A stretch of DNA of 64,000 nt from Izhakiella australiensis. GTDB taxonomy: Bacteria > Pseudomonadota > Gammaproteobacteria > Enterobacterales > Enterobacteriaceae. A program made the translations under genes and the position numbers. The DNA lies in the NCBI RefSeq assembly GCF_002006995.1, contig NZ_MRUL01000009.1:62001-126000 (forward strand), in the 5' to 3' direction. Shown here one piece after another: positions 9,300 through 22,020 of the stretch (position 1 is its first letter; the number at the start of each line of letters is the position of its first letter). The notes beneath the pieces are model-generated. The model saw only the letters and a program-made list of their open reading frames with translations. It ran no database searches and had not been told where the DNA came from.

Positions 9300-10808
9300 G
9301 TGGAAACCAAAGACTTGATCGTTATCGGTGGCGGTATTAACGGTGCCGGCATTGCGGCTGATGCCGCAGGACGCGGCCTGTCAGTGCTGATGCTCGAAGC
9401 GCAAGACCTGGCGTGTGCGACCTCCTCCGCCAGTTCCAAGCTAATCCACGGTGGCCTGCGCTATCTGGAGCACTACGAGTTTCGTCTGGTCAGTGAAGCG
9501 CTGGCAGAGCGCGAAGTGCTGTTGAAGCTGGCCCCGCATATTGCTTTTCCTATGCGCTTTCGCCTGCCGCATCGTCCGCATTTGCGTCCGGCCTGGATGA
9601 TCCGCATTGGCCTGTTTATGTATGACCACCTTGGCAAACGCACCAGCCTGTCGGGCAGTAAAGGATTGCGATTTGGCTCAGACTCGGTGCTTAAGCCCGA
9701 AATCGTGCGCGGTTTCGAATATTCAGACTGTTGGGTTGATGATGCGCGTCTGGTGGTTCTCAACGCTCAGGAAGTGGTGCGTCACGGTGGTGAAGTACGT
9801 ACCCGCACTAAAGTAACCCGCGCATGGCGTGAAAACGGCCTGTGGGTGGTGGAAGCGGAAGACATCGATAGCGGAAAAACCTTTACCTGGCAGGCCAGAG
9901 GTCTGGTCAACGCAGCGGGCCCCTGGGTACGCGAACTGTTTGATAACAAACTTCAGCTCAAATCGCCGTACGGCGTCCGCCTGATTAAAGGCAGCCATAT
10001 CGTGGTGCCGCGCGTACACAACCAGAAGCAGGCTTACATTCTGCAAAACGAAGATCACCGCATCGTGTTTGTTATCCCGTGGATGGACGAGTTCTCTATC
10101 ATCGGTACTACCGACGTCGAATATCAGGGCGATCCGCAGGATGTGAGTATTGATGACAACGAAATTAATTATCTGCTGAAGGTCTACAACGCGCACTTCA
10201 AGCAGACGCTGAGCAAAGAAGACATTGTCTGGAATTACTCCGGCGTGCGCCCACTGTGCGACGATGAGTCAGATTCGCCGCAGGCAATTACCCGCGACTA
10301 CACGCTCGACGTTCATGATGATAACGGCCAGACGCCGCTGCTCTCCGTCTTTGGCGGCAAGCTGACAACCTATCGTAAGCTTGCGGAGCATGCGCTGGAG
10401 AAGCTGGCAAAATACTATCCAAATGCCGGCCCGGCCTGGACGCGCAACGGCGTATTGCCGGGAGGTAATTTCACCGGTAGCCGTGAAGATTATGCCGTCA
10501 GCCTGCGACGCCGTTATCCATTCGTCAGCGAAGCGATGGCGCGTCACTATACCCGCACCTATGGCAGCAACACCGAGATACTGTTGGGCGAAGCGAAAAC
10601 CCTGGAAGAGCTGGGTGAAAACTTTGGCCATGAATTCTACGAAGCGGAGCTGCGCTATCTGGTGAAGCATGAATGGGTGCGCAGGCTGGATGATGCCATC
10701 TGGCGCCGGACAAAACAGGGAATGTGGCTGAATGATGCGCAGAAAGCGCGAATCAGCGAATGGCTGGCCAGCCACAGCGAAGAACCCTCGCTATCCATGG
10801 CATCCTGA
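9300..10808 (+). CDS. glpD: Aerobic glycerol-3-phosphate dehydrogenase
   Basis: 502 residues (E. coli 501). The FAD-binding beta-alpha-beta motif is at the N-terminus (DLIVIGGGINGAGIAADAAG). Conserved substrate-domain segments include SSKLIHGGLRYLEHYEF and NAAGPWV. This membrane-associated enzyme oxidises glycerol-3-phosphate to DHAP and gives electrons to quinone. The start is a GTG at 9300 with a strong GGAGG (9288-9292) 7 nt upstream; an overlapping ATG at 9295 is out of frame. GlpR operators and a CRP-like site precede it, and a strong bidirectional terminator follows. Confidence 0.97.
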   Translation: METKDLIVIGGGINGAGIAADAAGRGLSVLMLEAQDLACATSSASSKLIHGGLRYLEHYEFRLVSEALAEREVLLKLAPHIAFPMRFRLPHRPHLRPAWMIRIGLFMYDHLGKRTSLSGSKGLRFGSDSVLKPEIVRGFEYSDCWVDDARLVVLNAQEVVRHGGEVRTRTKVTRAWRENGLWVVEAEDIDSGKTFTWQARGLVNAAGPWVRELFDNKLQLKSPYGVRLIKGSHIVVPRVHNQKQAYILQNEDHRIVFVIPWMDEFSIIGTTDVEYQGDPQDVSIDDNEINYLLKVYNAHFKQTLSKEDIVWNYSGVRPLCDDESDSPQAITRDYTLDVHDDNGQTPLLSVFGGKLTTYRKLAEHALEKLAKYYPNAGPAWTRNGVLPGGNFTGSREDYAVSLRRRYPFVSEAMARHYTRTYGSNTEILLGEAKTLEELGENFGHEFYEAELRYLVKHEWVRRLDDAIWRRTKQGMWLNDAQKARISEWLASHSEEPSLSMAS

Positions 10809-10821
10809 CATCATGCGCAAT

Positions 10822-10851
10822 AAAAAGCGCGGGTTTATCCCCGCGCTTTTT
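10822..10851. terminator. Bidirectional terminator between glpD and glgP
   Basis: The arms AAAAAGCGCGGG and CCCGCGCTTTTT form a long perfect stem with A and T runs on both sides, serving glpD (+) and the glg operon (-), whose last stop is at 10863. Confidence 0.9.
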
Positions 10852-10862
10852 ACTTCACTTCA

Positions 10863-13310
10863 CTACAGCCGCACCGGCTTGATCCCCCAGATCTCATCGG
10901 CGTACTCCTTAATGGTACGATCCGAGGAGAAATACCCCATGCTGGAGATATTCAGCAGCGCTGTACGCGTCCATTCCTCGCGATTGCGGTAAAGATCGTC
11001 CACTTTATCCTGCGTATCCACATAGCTGCGATAATCCGCCAGCAGCTGATAATGGTCGCCAAGATTGACCAGTGAATCAAAGATATTGCGATAGCGCCCC
11101 GGTTCCTGCGGGCTGAATACGCCGGTGGCAATCTGCGTGAGCACCTGATGCAGTTCTTCATCCTGCTCATAAAACTCACGCGGGTTATAGCCATCGCGAC
11201 GCAGCGCCTCCACCTGTTCGGTGGTGTTGCCGAATATAAAGATATTCTCTTCACCCGTATGCTGGCGCATTTCGACGTTGGCGCCGTCCAGCGTCCCAAT
11301 GGTCAGCGCACCGTTCAGCGCGAATTTCATATTACTGGTGCCGGAAGCTTCCGTTCCGGCAGTGGAGATTTGCTCTGAGAGATCGGCCGCCGGAATAATG
11401 ATCTGTGCCAGGCTCACGCTGTAGTTAGGAATAAACACCACTTTCAGCTTATTTTTAACCAGCGGATCGTTATTGATCACCGCCGCGACATCATTGATCA
11501 GATGAATAATATGTTTTGCCATGTAATAGGCCGAAGCGGCCTTACCGGCAAAAATACACACCCGCGGCACCCAGTTCCCTTCCGGTTCGGCTTTAATGCG
11601 GTTATAGCGGGTAATGACGTGCAATACGTTAAGCAGCTGACGCTTGTACTCATGAATACGCTTAATCTGGACATCAAATAGCGCGTTAGGGTCCAGCACG
11701 ATATCCATCTTCTGGGCGATATACTCCGCCAGGCGCTTTTTATTGCTCAGCTTGGCGTCGGCAATCTGCTGGATAAAGGCCGGATAATCAATATGCTGCT
11801 TCAGCTCTTCCAGCTGGCTAAGATCGGTGCGCCAGGTCTGGCCGATGGTGTCATCCAGCACCTGTGAAAGGGGCGGATTGGCCAGCGCCAGCCAGCGCCG
11901 CGGCGTAACGCCATTGGTTTTGTTACAAAAGCGGCCGGGAAACAGATGGGCGAAGTCAGCAAACAGCGACTGGACCATCAGGTTAGAGTGCAGCTCCGAT
12001 ACGCCGTTTACCTTGTGACTCACCACCACGGCCAGCCAGGCCATGCGCACCTGTCGACCATTACTTTCATCAATAATGGAAACCCGCGACTGCAAATCCC
12101 AGTCGTCAGGATAATGCTCATTGATGGTCTTGAGAAAATAGTCGTTAATTTCAAAAATTATCTGCAAATGGCGCGGCAAAATTTTGCCAAGCATATCTAC
12201 CGGCCACCGCTCCAGCGCTTCCTGCATCAGGGTGTGGTTGGTGTAGGAAAATACCTGGCAGGCAACTTCAAAGGCGTCGTCCCAGCTAAACTTGTGCGCA
12301 TCAATCAATACCCGCATCAGCTCCGGGATCGCCAGCACCGGGTGGGTATCGTTGAGGTGAATGGCGATTTTATCCGACAGATTGTCGAAGGTCTGATGCA
12401 TGAGCCAGTGGCGGTTCAGGATGTCCTGTACCGTTGCGGAAACCAGGAAGTACTCCTGGCGCAGACGCAGCTCGCGACCAGAATAAGTGGAATCATCCGG
12501 GTAAAGCACGCGGGATACGTTTTCCGAATGGTTTTTATCTTCTACCGCGGCGAAGTAATCGCCCTGGTTAAACTTGCCAAGATTAATTTCGTTGCTGGCC
12601 TGCGCGCCCCACAGCCGCAGAGTATTGGTCGCATCGGTATCATAGCCGGGGATTATCTGGTCATAGGCGGTCGCCAGCACCTCTTCGGTTTCCACCCAGC
12701 GAATACGGCTTCCCTCGTGCTGTAAGCGCCCGCCAAAACGGACCTTGTAGCGGGTGTTATAACGCTGAAACTCCCAAGGGTTGCCGTATTCCAGCCAGTA
12801 ATCTGGTGATTCAGCCTGACGCCCATCGATAATATTCTGCTTAAACATGCCGTAATCATAGCGGATGCCGTAGCCTCGCCCAGGCAGGCCCAGGGTGGCC
12901 AGCGAATCGAGAAAACAGGCAGCCAGACGCCCTAACCCGCCGTTACCCAGCCCCGGATCGTTTTCTTCTTCAATCAGCTCGGCCAGGTTCAGTCCCATAT
13001 CTCTCAGCGCCATATCGGTATCTTCATACATCCCTAACGCCAGCAGGGCATTGGATAATGAGCGGCCGATAAGAAACTCCATCGACAGGTAATAAACCTG
13101 GCGTACGTCCTGCGACAGCTGGGCGCGATTCGAGCGCAGCCAGCGTTCAACCATGCGGTCGCGAATGGCGAGTAACGCCGCATTGAGCCATTCATGTTTA
13201 TTGGCAGCTGCCGGGTCTTTGCCGATGGTAAACATCAACTTATAAGCAATAGAGTGCTTGAGAGCTTCTACGCTCAGCGTCGGCGATGCGTAGGAAAACG
13301 GTGCGTTCAT
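10863..13310 (-). CDS. glgP: Glycogen phosphorylase
   Basis: 815 residues, exactly the E. coli GlgP length. GT35 family, with the PLP-lysine signature [14 protein letters not shown]. It removes glucose-1-phosphate from the outer chains of glycogen. It is the last gene of glgBXCAP, 21 bp after glgA. It is a paralogue of MalP (2869-5271), from which it differs in the N-terminus and in its partner genes. Confidence 0.97.
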   Translation of the reverse strand: MNAPFSYASPTLSVEALKHSIAYKLMFTIGKDPAAANKHEWLNAALLAIRDRMVERWLRSNRAQLSQDVRQVYYLSMEFLIGRSLSNALLALGMYEDTDMALRDMGLNLAELIEEENDPGLGNGGLGRLAACFLDSLATLGLPGRGYGIRYDYGMFKQNIIDGRQAESPDYWLEYGNPWEFQRYNTRYKVRFGGRLQHEGSRIRWVETEEVLATAYDQIIPGYDTDATNTLRLWGAQASNEINLGKFNQGDYFAAVEDKNHSENVSRVLYPDDSTYSGRELRLRQEYFLVSATVQDILNRHWLMHQTFDNLSDKIAIHLNDTHPVLAIPELMRVLIDAHKFSWDDAFEVACQVFSYTNHTLMQEALERWPVDMLGKILPRHLQIIFEINDYFLKTINEHYPDDWDLQSRVSIIDESNGRQVRMAWLAVVVSHKVNGVSELHSNLMVQSLFADFAHLFPGRFCNKTNGVTPRRWLALANPPLSQVLDDTIGQTWRTDLSQLEELKQHIDYPAFIQQIADAKLSNKKRLAEYIAQKMDIVLDPNALFDVQIKRIHEYKRQLLNVLHVITRYNRIKAEPEGNWVPRVCIFAGKAASAYYMAKHIIHLINDVAAVINNDPLVKNKLKVVFIPNYSVSLAQIIIPAADLSEQISTAGTEASGTSNMKFALNGALTIGTLDGANVEMRQHTGEENIFIFGNTTEQVEALRRDGYNPREFYEQDEELHQVLTQIATGVFSPQEPGRYRNIFDSLVNLGDHYQLLADYRSYVDTQDKVDDLYRNREEWTRTALLNISSMGYFSSDRTIKEYADEIWGIKPVRL

Positions 13311-13331
13311 ATCTGCTATCCCCTGAACTGG

Positions 13332-14765
13332 TTACAACAAGCGTTGATAAAGATCGCGATAAGCTACGGCAGCAACATGCCAGCTGAAATCCATGCCCAT
13401 TGCCTGGCGCTGAACGTAACGCCATAGCGTGGGCCGGGACCACAAAACAAAGGCGCGCCGGATAGCACGCAGCAAAGACCAGGCGTTGCTGTCTTCAAAG
13501 CTGAAGCCGCTGGCCATCCCGTCAGCCAGGTTCTCCAGCGAACAGTCATTAACCGTATCCGCCAGACCGCCGGTTCGCCGCACCAGCGGCAAGGTGCCAT
13601 ATTTCAGGCCATAAAGCTGCGTCAGGCCACAAGGCTCAAAACGGCTGGGCACCATAATCACGTCGGCGCCGCCCATAATGCGGTGAGAAAACGCTTCGTG
13701 GTAGCCTATCTGCACGCCCACCTGGCCCGGATGCTCAGCCGCGGCGGCCAGGAACCCCTGCTGCAAAACCGCATCGCCGGCCCCCAGCAAGACCAGCTGG
13801 CCGCCCTGCTCCAGCAGACCCGGCAGCGCCTCCAGCACTAAATCTAATCCTTTCTGCTTCGTCAGGCGGCTCACCACAGCAAAGATCGGCGCTTTTTCAT
13901 CAATCTTTAGCCCCATCGCCACCTGCAGCTGACGTTTATTTTCCTGCTTGGACTCCAGCGTATCGCGATTGTAGCGCGCGGTCAGCAGCAGGTCATAGGT
14001 CGGGTCCCAGATCGCCGGATCGACGCCGTTCAGAATACCGGTCAGACGCCCTTCAAGCATGCGCTGCTTGAGCAAATCCTCCATGCCGTAGCCAAACTCC
14101 GGCAGGGTGATTTCTTTCGCATAGGTCGGACTGACCGCCGTGATATGGTCGGCATAAAACAGTCCCGCTTTGAGATAAGAAATTTGATTATAGAACTCCA
14201 GGCCATACATATTAAAAAATGACCTGGGCAGCTGGATCTGCGCCATATGTTGAGCCGAGAACAATCCCTGATAGGCCAGATTATGTACAGTGAACACGGA
14301 TTTTGCCGGTCGCCCGCGCGCCGCCAGGTAAGCGCAGGTCAGTCCGGCATGCCAGTCATGGGCATGCACGATGTCAGGCCGCCAGTGGGCATCCAACCCG
14401 CAGGCTATTTCGCAACCGACCCACCCCAGCAGCGCAAACCGCAAATAGTTATCGGTATAGGCGTACTGTGATTCATCATGGTAGGGACTGCCGGGACGAT
14501 CGTACAATCCCGGCGCATCGATCAAATAAATACCCACCCCGTTAAACTGGCCGAAGTGCAACTCGGCATAGCCGGCAAACGTATGCAGCGCCGCCACTTT
14601 TTGCGTATCCACGATGCCCTTTTTCAGGTCGGGAAACGCCGGAAGCAGCACTCTGACATCTGCGCCCTCGGCAATCTGAGCCGCCGGTAATGCCCCGATT
14701 ACATCTGCCAGCCCGCCAGTTTTCAACAGCGGGAATATCTCCGAACACACGTGTAGCACCTGCAT
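13332..14765 (-). CDS. glgA: Glycogen synthase
   Basis: 477 residues, the E. coli length. GT5 family with the N-terminal ADP-glucose motif [13 protein letters not shown] (Lys16) and the C-terminal GT-B segment with [19 protein letters not shown]. It adds glucose from ADP-glucose to the non-reducing ends of glycogen. It lies 67 bp after glgC, which makes its substrate. Confidence 0.97.
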   Translation of the reverse strand: MQVLHVCSEIFPLLKTGGLADVIGALPAAQIAEGADVRVLLPAFPDLKKGIVDTQKVAALHTFAGYAELHFGQFNGVGIYLIDAPGLYDRPGSPYHDESQYAYTDNYLRFALLGWVGCEIACGLDAHWRPDIVHAHDWHAGLTCAYLAARGRPAKSVFTVHNLAYQGLFSAQHMAQIQLPRSFFNMYGLEFYNQISYLKAGLFYADHITAVSPTYAKEITLPEFGYGMEDLLKQRMLEGRLTGILNGVDPAIWDPTYDLLLTARYNRDTLESKQENKRQLQVAMGLKIDEKAPIFAVVSRLTKQKGLDLVLEALPGLLEQGGQLVLLGAGDAVLQQGFLAAAAEHPGQVGVQIGYHEAFSHRIMGGADVIMVPSRFEPCGLTQLYGLKYGTLPLVRRTGGLADTVNDCSLENLADGMASGFSFEDSNAWSLLRAIRRAFVLWSRPTLWRYVQRQAMGMDFSWHVAAVAYRDLYQRLL

Positions 14766-14832
14766 TATCGGCTCCTTACCAAGCGCGAGCGTATTCCTGC
14801 GCAGCGCGAAATAGTTTAATTTTTTTAGTCAG

Positions 14833-16131
14833 TTAACTGTTATGGCCGGCCAGTCTGGCCAGCATGCTGCGTGTTACCAGCACTATCCCTTCTTCGGAAC
14901 GATAAAAGCGTTTGCTGTCCTCGTCCGGATTCTCCCCAATAACCATCCCTTCCGGTAGTTCACAGGCGCGGTCGATGATGCAGCGACGCAGGCGACATGA
15001 GCGCCCCACCACCACATCAGGCAGCAGGACCGAGGAATCGATATTGCAGAAAGAATTAACGCGCACGCGCGGAAACAATACCGAATGCACCACCACCGAG
15101 CCGGAAATAATGCAGCCGCCGGAGACCAATGAATTCATCGTCATACCGTGGCTGCCTGAACGATCCTGAACAAACTTTGCCGGCGGTAACGGCTCCATAT
15201 GGGTACGGATCGGCCAGCGCTGGTCATACATATCCAGCTCCGGCGTAACCGAGGCCAGATCCAGATTTGCGCGCCAGTAAGCCTCCAGCGTACCGACATC
15301 GCGCCAGTAGGGCGCCGCATCTTCATCACCGGTTACGCAGGAAAGTGCAAAAGAGTGGGCATGGGCCTCGCCGCTGGCGACAATTTTGGGCAGCAGATCC
15401 TTGCCAAAGTCATGCTTAGATTTTTCATCGGCCAGATCGTCTTCCAGCAGCTGATAGAGATAATCGGCGTTGAAAACATAAATTCCCATGCTGGCAAGAG
15501 ACTGAGTGTCATCGCCCGGCATGGCCGGCGGATTCTCCGGTTTCTCCACGAAATCCACCACCCGGTTGTTTTCATTCACCGCCATGACGCCGAAAGCGCT
15601 GGCTTCGGCGATCGGTACCGGCAGGCAGGCGATAGTACACAAGGCATCGTTATCCACGTGATCGAGCAGCATGCGCGAATAATCCATCTTGTAGATGTGA
15701 TCGCCGGCGAGAATGACAATGTAGCGCGCCTGATAGCGGCGAATGATATCGAGGTTCTGCGTCACCGCATCGGCCGTGCCGCGATACCAGCTTTCGGTAG
15801 AAAACCGCTGCTGCGCCGGTAGCAGGTCAATAAACTCGTTCATCTCCTCATTAAAAAGCGACCAGCCGCGCTGGATATGCTGCACCAGGGTATGTGACTG
15901 ATATTGCGTGATGACGCCGATACGCCGGATGCCGGAGTTAATGCAGTTTGAGAGTGCGAAATCGATAATACGGAACTTACCGCCAAAGTGAACCGCTGGC
16001 TTAGCGCGTTTGGCGGTAAGATCTTTTAATCTCGATCCGCGTCCGCCCGCCAGAATCAGCGCCACGGTCTGGCCTGGAAGCTGTTTGGCCAGCATCAGGC
16101 TATCAGTATCGTTTTTATCTAACTTAACCAT
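14833..16131 (-). CDS. glgC: Glucose-1-phosphate adenylyltransferase
   Basis: 432 residues from the ATG at 16131 ([21 protein letters not shown]. coli 431). The start is fixed by AAGGAGT a few bases upstream; the frame stays open further up but without family sequence. The nucleotide-binding loop is [20 protein letters not shown]; the allosteric and sugar-phosphate region [15 protein letters not shown] and a C-terminal left-handed beta-helix follow. It makes ADP-glucose, the committed step of glycogen synthesis, activated by fructose-1,6-bisphosphate in the family. It starts 10 bp after glgX. Confidence 0.97.
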   Translation of the reverse strand: MVKLDKNDTDSLMLAKQLPGQTVALILAGGRGSRLKDLTAKRAKPAVHFGGKFRIIDFALSNCINSGIRRIGVITQYQSHTLVQHIQRGWSLFNEEMNEFIDLLPAQQRFSTESWYRGTADAVTQNLDIIRRYQARYIVILAGDHIYKMDYSRMLLDHVDNDALCTIACLPVPIAEASAFGVMAVNENNRVVDFVEKPENPPAMPGDDTQSLASMGIYVFNADYLYQLLEDDLADEKSKHDFGKDLLPKIVASGEAHAHSFALSCVTGDEDAAPYWRDVGTLEAYWRANLDLASVTPELDMYDQRWPIRTHMEPLPPAKFVQDRSGSHGMTMNSLVSGGCIISGSVVVHSVLFPRVRVNSFCNIDSSVLLPDVVVGRSCRLRRCIIDRACELPEGMVIGENPDEDSKRFYRSEEGIVLVTRSMLARLAGHNS

Positions 16132-16141
16132 GTCTGACTCC

Positions 16142-18118
16142 TTATGCTTTTTCGTGGAACACGCAGATACCGCCAGCCAGCCCGCGCCATACGGTGTGCG
16201 CGGCGGAACTATTTTCTGCGGCAAAAGGCGGTTCGGCGTACCAGCTTCCGCCGGGCAGCCTGATATCCTGCGTCCGATCGCTGGCATTTAAGGCAATCAG
16301 CCAGCGTTGCGACAGGCGAATTTGCAATACGTTTGCCCCCTGCTGCCAGCCGTCGGCGTCCAGTAGCGCGCCGTCGCCATCAAGCCATTCGACGCTGCCA
16401 TCGCCCTCCTGCCACCAGCGATTGGCGGTCAGGGCCGGAATGCGCCGCCGTAAATGAATAAGCTCAGCGACGAAAGCGAACAGCGCAGGATCCTGATGCT
16501 GCCAGTCAAGCCAGGTGGTGGCGTTATCCTGGCAATAGGCATTGTTATTGCCCTGCTGCGAGTGGCCGCTCTCATCGCCAGCCAGCAGCATCGGCGTACC
16601 CTGAGCGAGTAGCAAAGAGGTTAACAACGCCTGTACGCTACGCCGCCGCCGCTCCTGCACCGACGGTTCAGCGTCCAGCCCCTCAATGCCATGGTTGTTG
16701 CTAAAGTTGGCATCATGGCCGTCGCGGTTATCTTCGCCGTTAGCCTGGTTATGCTTATGGTTAAAGCTAACCAGGTCGCGCAGCGTGAATCCGTCATGGG
16801 CGCAAATCAGATTGATACTGGCCGAGGGAAGACGTTCGCTGCGTTGAAACAGATCGCTGGAGGCGGCGAAACGGCGGGCAAACTCCCCTTTACCGCAATC
16901 GCCTTTCAGCCAGAAACGCCGCACGGCATCGCGAAAATGGTCATTCCACTCAGCGAAAGGTGACGGAAAATTACCCACCTGGTAGCCATCCGGACCAATA
17001 TCCCACGGTTCCGCGATCATTTTGACCCCGGAGAGCAACGGGCAGGCGCGCATAGCGGCAAACAGCGGCGCATCCTGGCGAAAACCGGGGGTTCTGCCGA
17101 GCACCGTGGCCAGATCGAAACGAAAGCCATCGACCTGAAAGTCAGTGACCCAATAGCGCAGGCAGTCGAGCATACTTTCCAGCACCTGCGGATGCGTCAG
17201 ATTGCGCACGTTGCCGCAGCCGGTCCAGTTTTGATATTCACCGTTTTCCGTCAGCCAGTAGTAATTTTTATTATCGACGCCGCGAAGCGAAAGCATCGGC
17301 CCGCTATCTTCCAGCTCGGCGGTATGGTTAAACACCACGTCGAGAATAACTTCGATGCCAGCCCGGTGAAGGGCGCGGATAGCCGTCTTCAGCTCGCAGA
17401 GCGGATCGTCAGTACTGGCGTAGCGTCCATCAGGCGCCCATGGCGCCAGGGTGTTGTAGCCCCAATAGTTGCTCAGGCCCATTTGCTGCAACCGCGGTTC
17501 GTTGGCAAAGCAGGCAACCGGCAGCAGCTCAAGGGTGCTAACCGACAGCGCTTTCAGGCTGTCGATAAACGCCGGATGGCCCAGCGCAGCATAGCTCCCG
17601 CGCTGAGCCGCTGGGATGCCCGGATGATGACGCGTCAGTCCGCGTACGTGCGCTTCGTAAATCACCGTCTCGCCCCAGGCAACGCGCGGGCGTTCAACGT
17701 TCTGCCAGTCAAACTGGCTATCGACCACCACGCTTTTTGGCGCCAGCGCCGCGTTGTCATGGGGATCGGGACGCTCATCACCGCCCTGAAACCGCGCATC
17801 GTCAGCGACGTTGCCGTCCACCAGACGCGCGCAGGGGTCGAGCAACAGCTTTGCCCGATTAAAACGATGGCCCTGCTGCGGCGCCCAGGGACCATCAACA
17901 CGATAACCGTAGCGCTGCCCCGGCCCGACGCCAGCCAGATAACCCTGCCAGATATCGCGGCTGCGCTGCGTTAATGGATGCTGAGTTTCCTTACCCTGAG
18001 CGTCAAAAAGGCACAGCGTGACGCCCTCCGCGTACTGGGAGAACAGCGTGAAATTCACCCCTGCGCCGTCCCAGTGCGCCCCTCCCGGACTGGCTGCACC
18101 CGCACGCAGTATGCTCAT
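16142..18118 (-). CDS. glgX: Glycogen debranching enzyme
   Basis: 658 residues (E. coli 657). It has an N-terminal CBM48-like beta domain, then a GH13 barrel with the catalytic Asp in [12 protein letters not shown], the catalytic Glu in MIAEPWD and the third acid in [15 protein letters not shown]. It cuts alpha-1,6 linkages of limit dextrins left by GlgP, yielding maltotetraose-sized chains for MalQ and MalP. Its ATG overlaps the glgB stop (ATGA), so the two are translationally coupled. Confidence 0.97.
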   Translation of the reverse strand: MSILRAGAASPGGAHWDGAGVNFTLFSQYAEGVTLCLFDAQGKETQHPLTQRSRDIWQGYLAGVGPGQRYGYRVDGPWAPQQGHRFNRAKLLLDPCARLVDGNVADDARFQGGDERPDPHDNAALAPKSVVVDSQFDWQNVERPRVAWGETVIYEAHVRGLTRHHPGIPAAQRGSYAALGHPAFIDSLKALSVSTLELLPVACFANEPRLQQMGLSNYWGYNTLAPWAPDGRYASTDDPLCELKTAIRALHRAGIEVILDVVFNHTAELEDSGPMLSLRGVDNKNYYWLTENGEYQNWTGCGNVRNLTHPQVLESMLDCLRYWVTDFQVDGFRFDLATVLGRTPGFRQDAPLFAAMRACPLLSGVKMIAEPWDIGPDGYQVGNFPSPFAEWNDHFRDAVRRFWLKGDCGKGEFARRFAASSDLFQRSERLPSASINLICAHDGFTLRDLVSFNHKHNQANGEDNRDGHDANFSNNHGIEGLDAEPSVQERRRRSVQALLTSLLLAQGTPMLLAGDESGHSQQGNNNAYCQDNATTWLDWQHQDPALFAFVAELIHLRRRIPALTANRWWQEGDGSVEWLDGDGALLDADGWQQGANVLQIRLSQRWLIALNASDRTQDIRLPGGSWYAEPPFAAENSSAAHTVWRGLAGGICVFHEKA

Positions 18119-20301
18119 GGCGCCTCCCGCAGTAACCAGAGCGTAGCGAGCGGCGGCAGGGTCAAAACCAGTGAATAAGGGCGGTCATGGCTGGCAATAT
18201 CATCACTGCGCACGACGCCCATGTTGCCCGTATTGCTGCCGTGATAGCGGTGAGCATCGCTGTTCAGCACTTCGCGCCAGACGCCCTGCTGATTAACGCC
18301 GAAGCGATAGTGATGGCGAGCGACGGGGGTAAAGTTGCTGGCGACAATCAGCTCATTACCGGCCCGATCGCGGCGAACGAAAACCAACACTGAGTTGTCC
18401 GCGTCATCGACCACCAGCCATTCAAAGCCATCGGGATCAAAATCACATTGATGCAGTGCCGGAACGTCGCGGTAGAGGTGGTTTAGATCGCGAACCAGAC
18501 GCTGCACGCCATTATGCCAGTTGTCTTCGCCTTCCAGCAGGTGCCAGTCAAGACTGCTGTCGTGGTTCCATTCGCGCCCTTGGGCGAACTCATTACCCAT
18601 AAACAGCAGTTTCTTACCGGGAAAGCCGTACATCCAGCTGTAATACGCGCGCAGGTTGGCAAACTTCTGCCACACATCGCCCGGCATGCGATCCAGAATG
18701 GAGCGCTTACCGTGAACCACTTCATCATGGGAAAGCGGCAGAACGAAGTTCTCGGTGTAATTATAAACCATGCCGAAGGTCATCAGATTATGATGGTAAC
18801 GACGGTAGATCGGGTCGAGCTTCATATAATCGAGGGTGTCGTGCATCCAGCCAAGGTTCCACTTAAACCAGAAACCCAGCCCGTCCATTTCTGGCGGGCG
18901 GGAAACGCCGGGATAATCAGTGGACTCTTCCGCTAGCGTAATAGAACCCGGTGCCGCATGCCCGAGGGTACGGTTGGTATAGCGCAGGAAGGATACCGCC
19001 TCAAGATTCTCACGCCCGCCATAATAATTGGGCACCCACTCACCTTCAGCGCGGCTGTAATCACGGTAAATCATTGACGCCACGGCATCGACGCGTAGCC
19101 CGTCAATGCCGAAGCGCTCAATCCAGTAAAGGGCGTTGCCAGCCAGATAGTTACTCACTTCCCGGCGACCATAGTTATAAATCAGGGTATTCCAGTCCTG
19201 ATGAAAGCCTTCACGCGGATCGCTGTGTTCATACAACGCCGTGCCGTCGAACTGCGCCAGACCAAAATCATCTGATGGAAAGTGGCCCGGCACCCAGTCA
19301 AGCAGCACGTTCAGACCAGCCTGATGGGCAGCGGCGATAAAGGCGCGAAACTCATCGCGGGTGCCAAAGCGCCGGGTAGGCGCATACATTCCCAGAGGCT
19401 GGTAGCCCCAGCTCCCGTCAAAAGGGTGTTCGTTAATCGGCATCAGCTCAAGATGTGTAAAACCCATATCTACCGCATAGGGGATCAGCTGCTCGGTCAG
19501 CTCTTTGTAGCTGAGCCAGAAATTATTGTCGGTATGGCGCCGCCAGGAGCCGAGATGCACCTCATAGATAGAAATCGGCGCATCGAAACCATTAGCACGC
19601 TTGCGCACGTCGCTCATGGCGACCTTTTCAGGTAGCCCGCAAATCATTGATGCCGTTTCCGGGCGCATCTGCGCTTCGAAAGCGAAAGGGTCGGCTTTCA
19701 ATCGCAGCTGCCCTTTGACGTCAATCAGCTCAAACTTATACAGCTGGCCCTGGCGCGCGCCGGGAATAAACAGCTCCCAGACGCCATTCTCGACGCGCTG
19801 ACGCATCGGATGACGCCGCCCGTCCCAGTAATTAAACTCACCAACCACTGAGACGCGCTGTGCGCTCGGTGCCCAGACGATAAACCGGGTACCGGTGACG
19901 CCGTCAATCACGCAGGCGTGCGCCCCCATGGTTTCATAGGGACGCAAGTGCGTACCTTCGGCCAGCAGCCAGCTGTCCATCTCTTCTAACAGCGTGCCGA
20001 AACGATAGGCGTCATCAATAAGATTCTGCTGGCCGTGCCAGGTGACCGCCAGCTGATAGCGAAACGGCTTTTTTCGACGCGGCACCACCCCCTGGAAAAA
20101 ACCTCTGCCATCCAGGCAGGCGAGCTGAACGCACTTGCGCCCGGTTGACGTTTCAATCACCCATACTTCACTGGCATCCGGCAGCAGCGCGCGCACCTCA
20201 ACCCCCTGATCGGTAAGGTGCATACCAAGTAATGAAAAAGGATCGGCATAATGGCCTGAGATCAGCGCGTTAATGACGCGACGATCGGGATGCTCTGACA
20301 T
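18115..20301 (-). CDS. glgB: 1,4-alpha-glucan branching enzyme
   Basis: 728 residues from the ATG at 20301 ([20 protein letters not shown]), the exact E. coli length, with AGGAAGA upstream. A longer frame to 20340 exists but adds residues unlike the family. N-terminal N1/N2 beta domains (to about 225) precede a GH13 barrel with the catalytic Asp in [15 protein letters not shown], Glu in [14 protein letters not shown] and Asp in [14 protein letters not shown]. It introduces alpha-1,6 branches. It is the first gene of glgBXCAP. Confidence 0.97.
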   Translation of the reverse strand: MSEHPDRRVINALISGHYADPFSLLGMHLTDQGVEVRALLPDASEVWVIETSTGRKCVQLACLDGRGFFQGVVPRRKKPFRYQLAVTWHGQQNLIDDAYRFGTLLEEMDSWLLAEGTHLRPYETMGAHACVIDGVTGTRFIVWAPSAQRVSVVGEFNYWDGRRHPMRQRVENGVWELFIPGARQGQLYKFELIDVKGQLRLKADPFAFEAQMRPETASMICGLPEKVAMSDVRKRANGFDAPISIYEVHLGSWRRHTDNNFWLSYKELTEQLIPYAVDMGFTHLELMPINEHPFDGSWGYQPLGMYAPTRRFGTRDEFRAFIAAAHQAGLNVLLDWVPGHFPSDDFGLAQFDGTALYEHSDPREGFHQDWNTLIYNYGRREVSNYLAGNALYWIERFGIDGLRVDAVASMIYRDYSRAEGEWVPNYYGGRENLEAVSFLRYTNRTLGHAAPGSITLAEESTDYPGVSRPPEMDGLGFWFKWNLGWMHDTLDYMKLDPIYRRYHHNLMTFGMVYNYTENFVLPLSHDEVVHGKRSILDRMPGDVWQKFANLRAYYSWMYGFPGKKLLFMGNEFAQGREWNHDSSLDWHLLEGEDNWHNGVQRLVRDLNHLYRDVPALHQCDFDPDGFEWLVVDDADNSVLVFVRRDRAGNELIVASNFTPVARHHYRFGVNQQGVWREVLNSDAHRYHGSNTGNMGVVRSDDIASHDRPYSLVLTLPPLATLWLLREAP

Positions 20302-20692
20302 GACTTTCTCTTCCTGTGGTCGTTGGCAGCTAAAATGCATACAGCCATAAAAAAAAGAAACCTACCTAAGCTGCACTTTATGTAAGTCAGACTACGCCAG
20401 CATGAAGCCGGGCAAGAATTCCCATACGGTGTAAATTGCAAATCAGGCTTGCAGTAAAAAGTCGTATCGTTAAAGCATAGCCAGCTCATTAAAAAAATTA
20501 GAGATTGAATAACAAAAAATTTTAATGCCGACGGCAGAATGAGGCTTCGCTTGCAAAAATCGAAAAAGCTCGCCGAATTTAAACGGCGTTATCTGTTCAG
20601 ATGCTATGGCAATAATGCCGCTTCGCAGGTGGATGGAACATGAATAAAATCAAGAAGTGGTGAAAACCATCGCCTCCGGAAATGAATAAGGC
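20302..20692. other. Non-coding stretch between asd and glgB
   Basis: About 390 bp, AT-rich, separating the asd terminator from glgB. It should hold the glgB promoter, but I cannot fix one confidently. A 75-codon minus-strand frame (20262-20489) overlaps the glgB start and looks spurious. A 7-codon plus-strand frame (MNKIKKW, from 20640) has a GG-rich stretch upstream but nothing else to support it. A weak hairpin CGCCG/CGGCG is seen near 20575. No repeat family was recognised. Confidence 0.5.
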
Positions 20693-20714
20693 AAAAACCG
20701 GGATGCTCCTCCCG
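20693..20714 (-). terminator. Probable terminator of asd
   Basis: A 5-bp stem, CGGGA (20699-20703) and TCCCG (20710-20714), is followed on the minus strand by a T-rich run (20693-20697), about 22 bp after the asd stop. The stem is short, so strength is uncertain. Confidence 0.55.
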
Positions 20715-20735
20715 ATTTTTGCCGGCAGTAAGCTT

Positions 20736-21845
20736 TTAGTCGACCAGCAGACGCAGCATGCGGCGCAGCGGCTCTGCCGCGCCCCACAGCAGCTGATCGC
20801 CCACGGTGAAGGCCGACAGATATTCCGGCCCCATATTCAGCTTGCGCAGACGGCCAACGGGCGTCGCCAGGGTACCTGTAACTGCCGCAGGCGTCAGTTC
20901 GCGCATGGTAACCTCGCGATCGTTCGGCACCACTTTAACCCAATCGTTATGACCGGCCAGCATTTGCTCAATATCAGCCAGCGGAATATCTTTTTTCAGC
21001 TTCAGCGTAAACGCCTGACTGTGGCAGCGCAGCGCGCCGACGCGCACGCACAAACCATCAACCGGAATAATATTGCGCGTTGCCAGAATCTTGTTGGTCT
21101 CGGCCTGGCCTTTCCACTCTTCGCGGCTCTGACCGTTCTCCAGCTGCTTATCTATCCAGGGGATCAGGCTGCCGGCCAGCGGCACGCCAAAGTTATCCGT
21201 CGGCAATACGCCGCTGCGCGACATCTCCGTCACCTTACGTTCGATGTCCAGAATAGCGGAGGACGGGCTTTGCAGGGCTTCGGCCACGCCATTGTGCAGC
21301 AGGCCCATTTGCATCAGCAGCTCGCGCATGTGACGCGCGCCGCCGCCAGAAGCCGCCTGGTAGGTAGCGACAGAGGCCCATTCCACCGCATCCTGAGCAA
21401 ATAACCCGCCCAGCGACATCAGCATCAGGCTGACGGTACAGTTACCGCCGACATAGGTTTTGATGCCGCGATCCAGCCCCTCTCTGATCACCTGATGGTT
21501 GACCGGATCGAGAATAATAATCGCGTCATCCTTCATACGCAGCGTGGAAGCGGCATCAATCCAGTAGCCCTGCCAGCCTGCGCTGCGCAGCTTTGGATAA
21601 ACCTCGGTGGTGTAATCTCCGCCCTGGCAAGTAATAATAATGTCCAGCGCCTTCAACGCGTCAATATCATAGGCGTCCTGCAGCGTGCCGCCAGACTGGC
21701 CGCCAAAAGACGGCGCGGCCGATCCATGCTGAGATGTGGAGAAAAATACCGGGCGAATCGCGTCAAAATCGCGCTCTTCGCTCATGCGCTGCATCAGCAC
21801 AGAACCCACCATACCGCGCCAGCCAACCAGACCTACTGTTTTCAT
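20736..21845 (-). CDS. asd: Aspartate-semialdehyde dehydrogenase
   Basis: 369 residues (E. coli 367). N-terminal NADP-binding fold ([21 protein letters not shown]) and catalytic Cys136 in [11 protein letters not shown]. It reduces aspartyl phosphate to aspartate semialdehyde, the branch point to lysine/diaminopimelate, threonine and methionine. It sits upstream of the glg operon and divergent from yhgN, as in E. coli. A 435-bp gap separates it from glgB. Confidence 0.97.
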   Translation of the reverse strand: MKTVGLVGWRGMVGSVLMQRMSEERDFDAIRPVFFSTSQHGSAAPSFGGQSGGTLQDAYDIDALKALDIIITCQGGDYTTEVYPKLRSAGWQGYWIDAASTLRMKDDAIIILDPVNHQVIREGLDRGIKTYVGGNCTVSLMLMSLGGLFAQDAVEWASVATYQAASGGGARHMRELLMQMGLLHNGVAEALQSPSSAILDIERKVTEMSRSGVLPTDNFGVPLAGSLIPWIDKQLENGQSREEWKGQAETNKILATRNIIPVDGLCVRVGALRCHSQAFTLKLKKDIPLADIEQMLAGHNDWVKVVPNDREVTMRELTPAAVTGTLATPVGRLRKLNMGPEYLSAFTVGDQLLWGAAEPLRRMLRLLVD

Positions 21846-22020
21846 TTTACACCTGCCCTCTCGGATGCTGTTCCTGGCATCACATAATTTGGTTTACCTC
21901 TGACAAACAACTCTACAAAATGCAGCACGTCAGGCAAGTGAATAAATTCGATTAGGCCTGTTTTTTTAGCAATGCAGCTTATAACGCCTGGATCAGGCGA
22001 AAATTAAGAGAACGGCAACG

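Noticed and set aside
20262-20489. 75-codon frame over the glgB start
   Set aside because: It overlaps the ribosome site and start of glgB in the same strand and has random-looking sequence.
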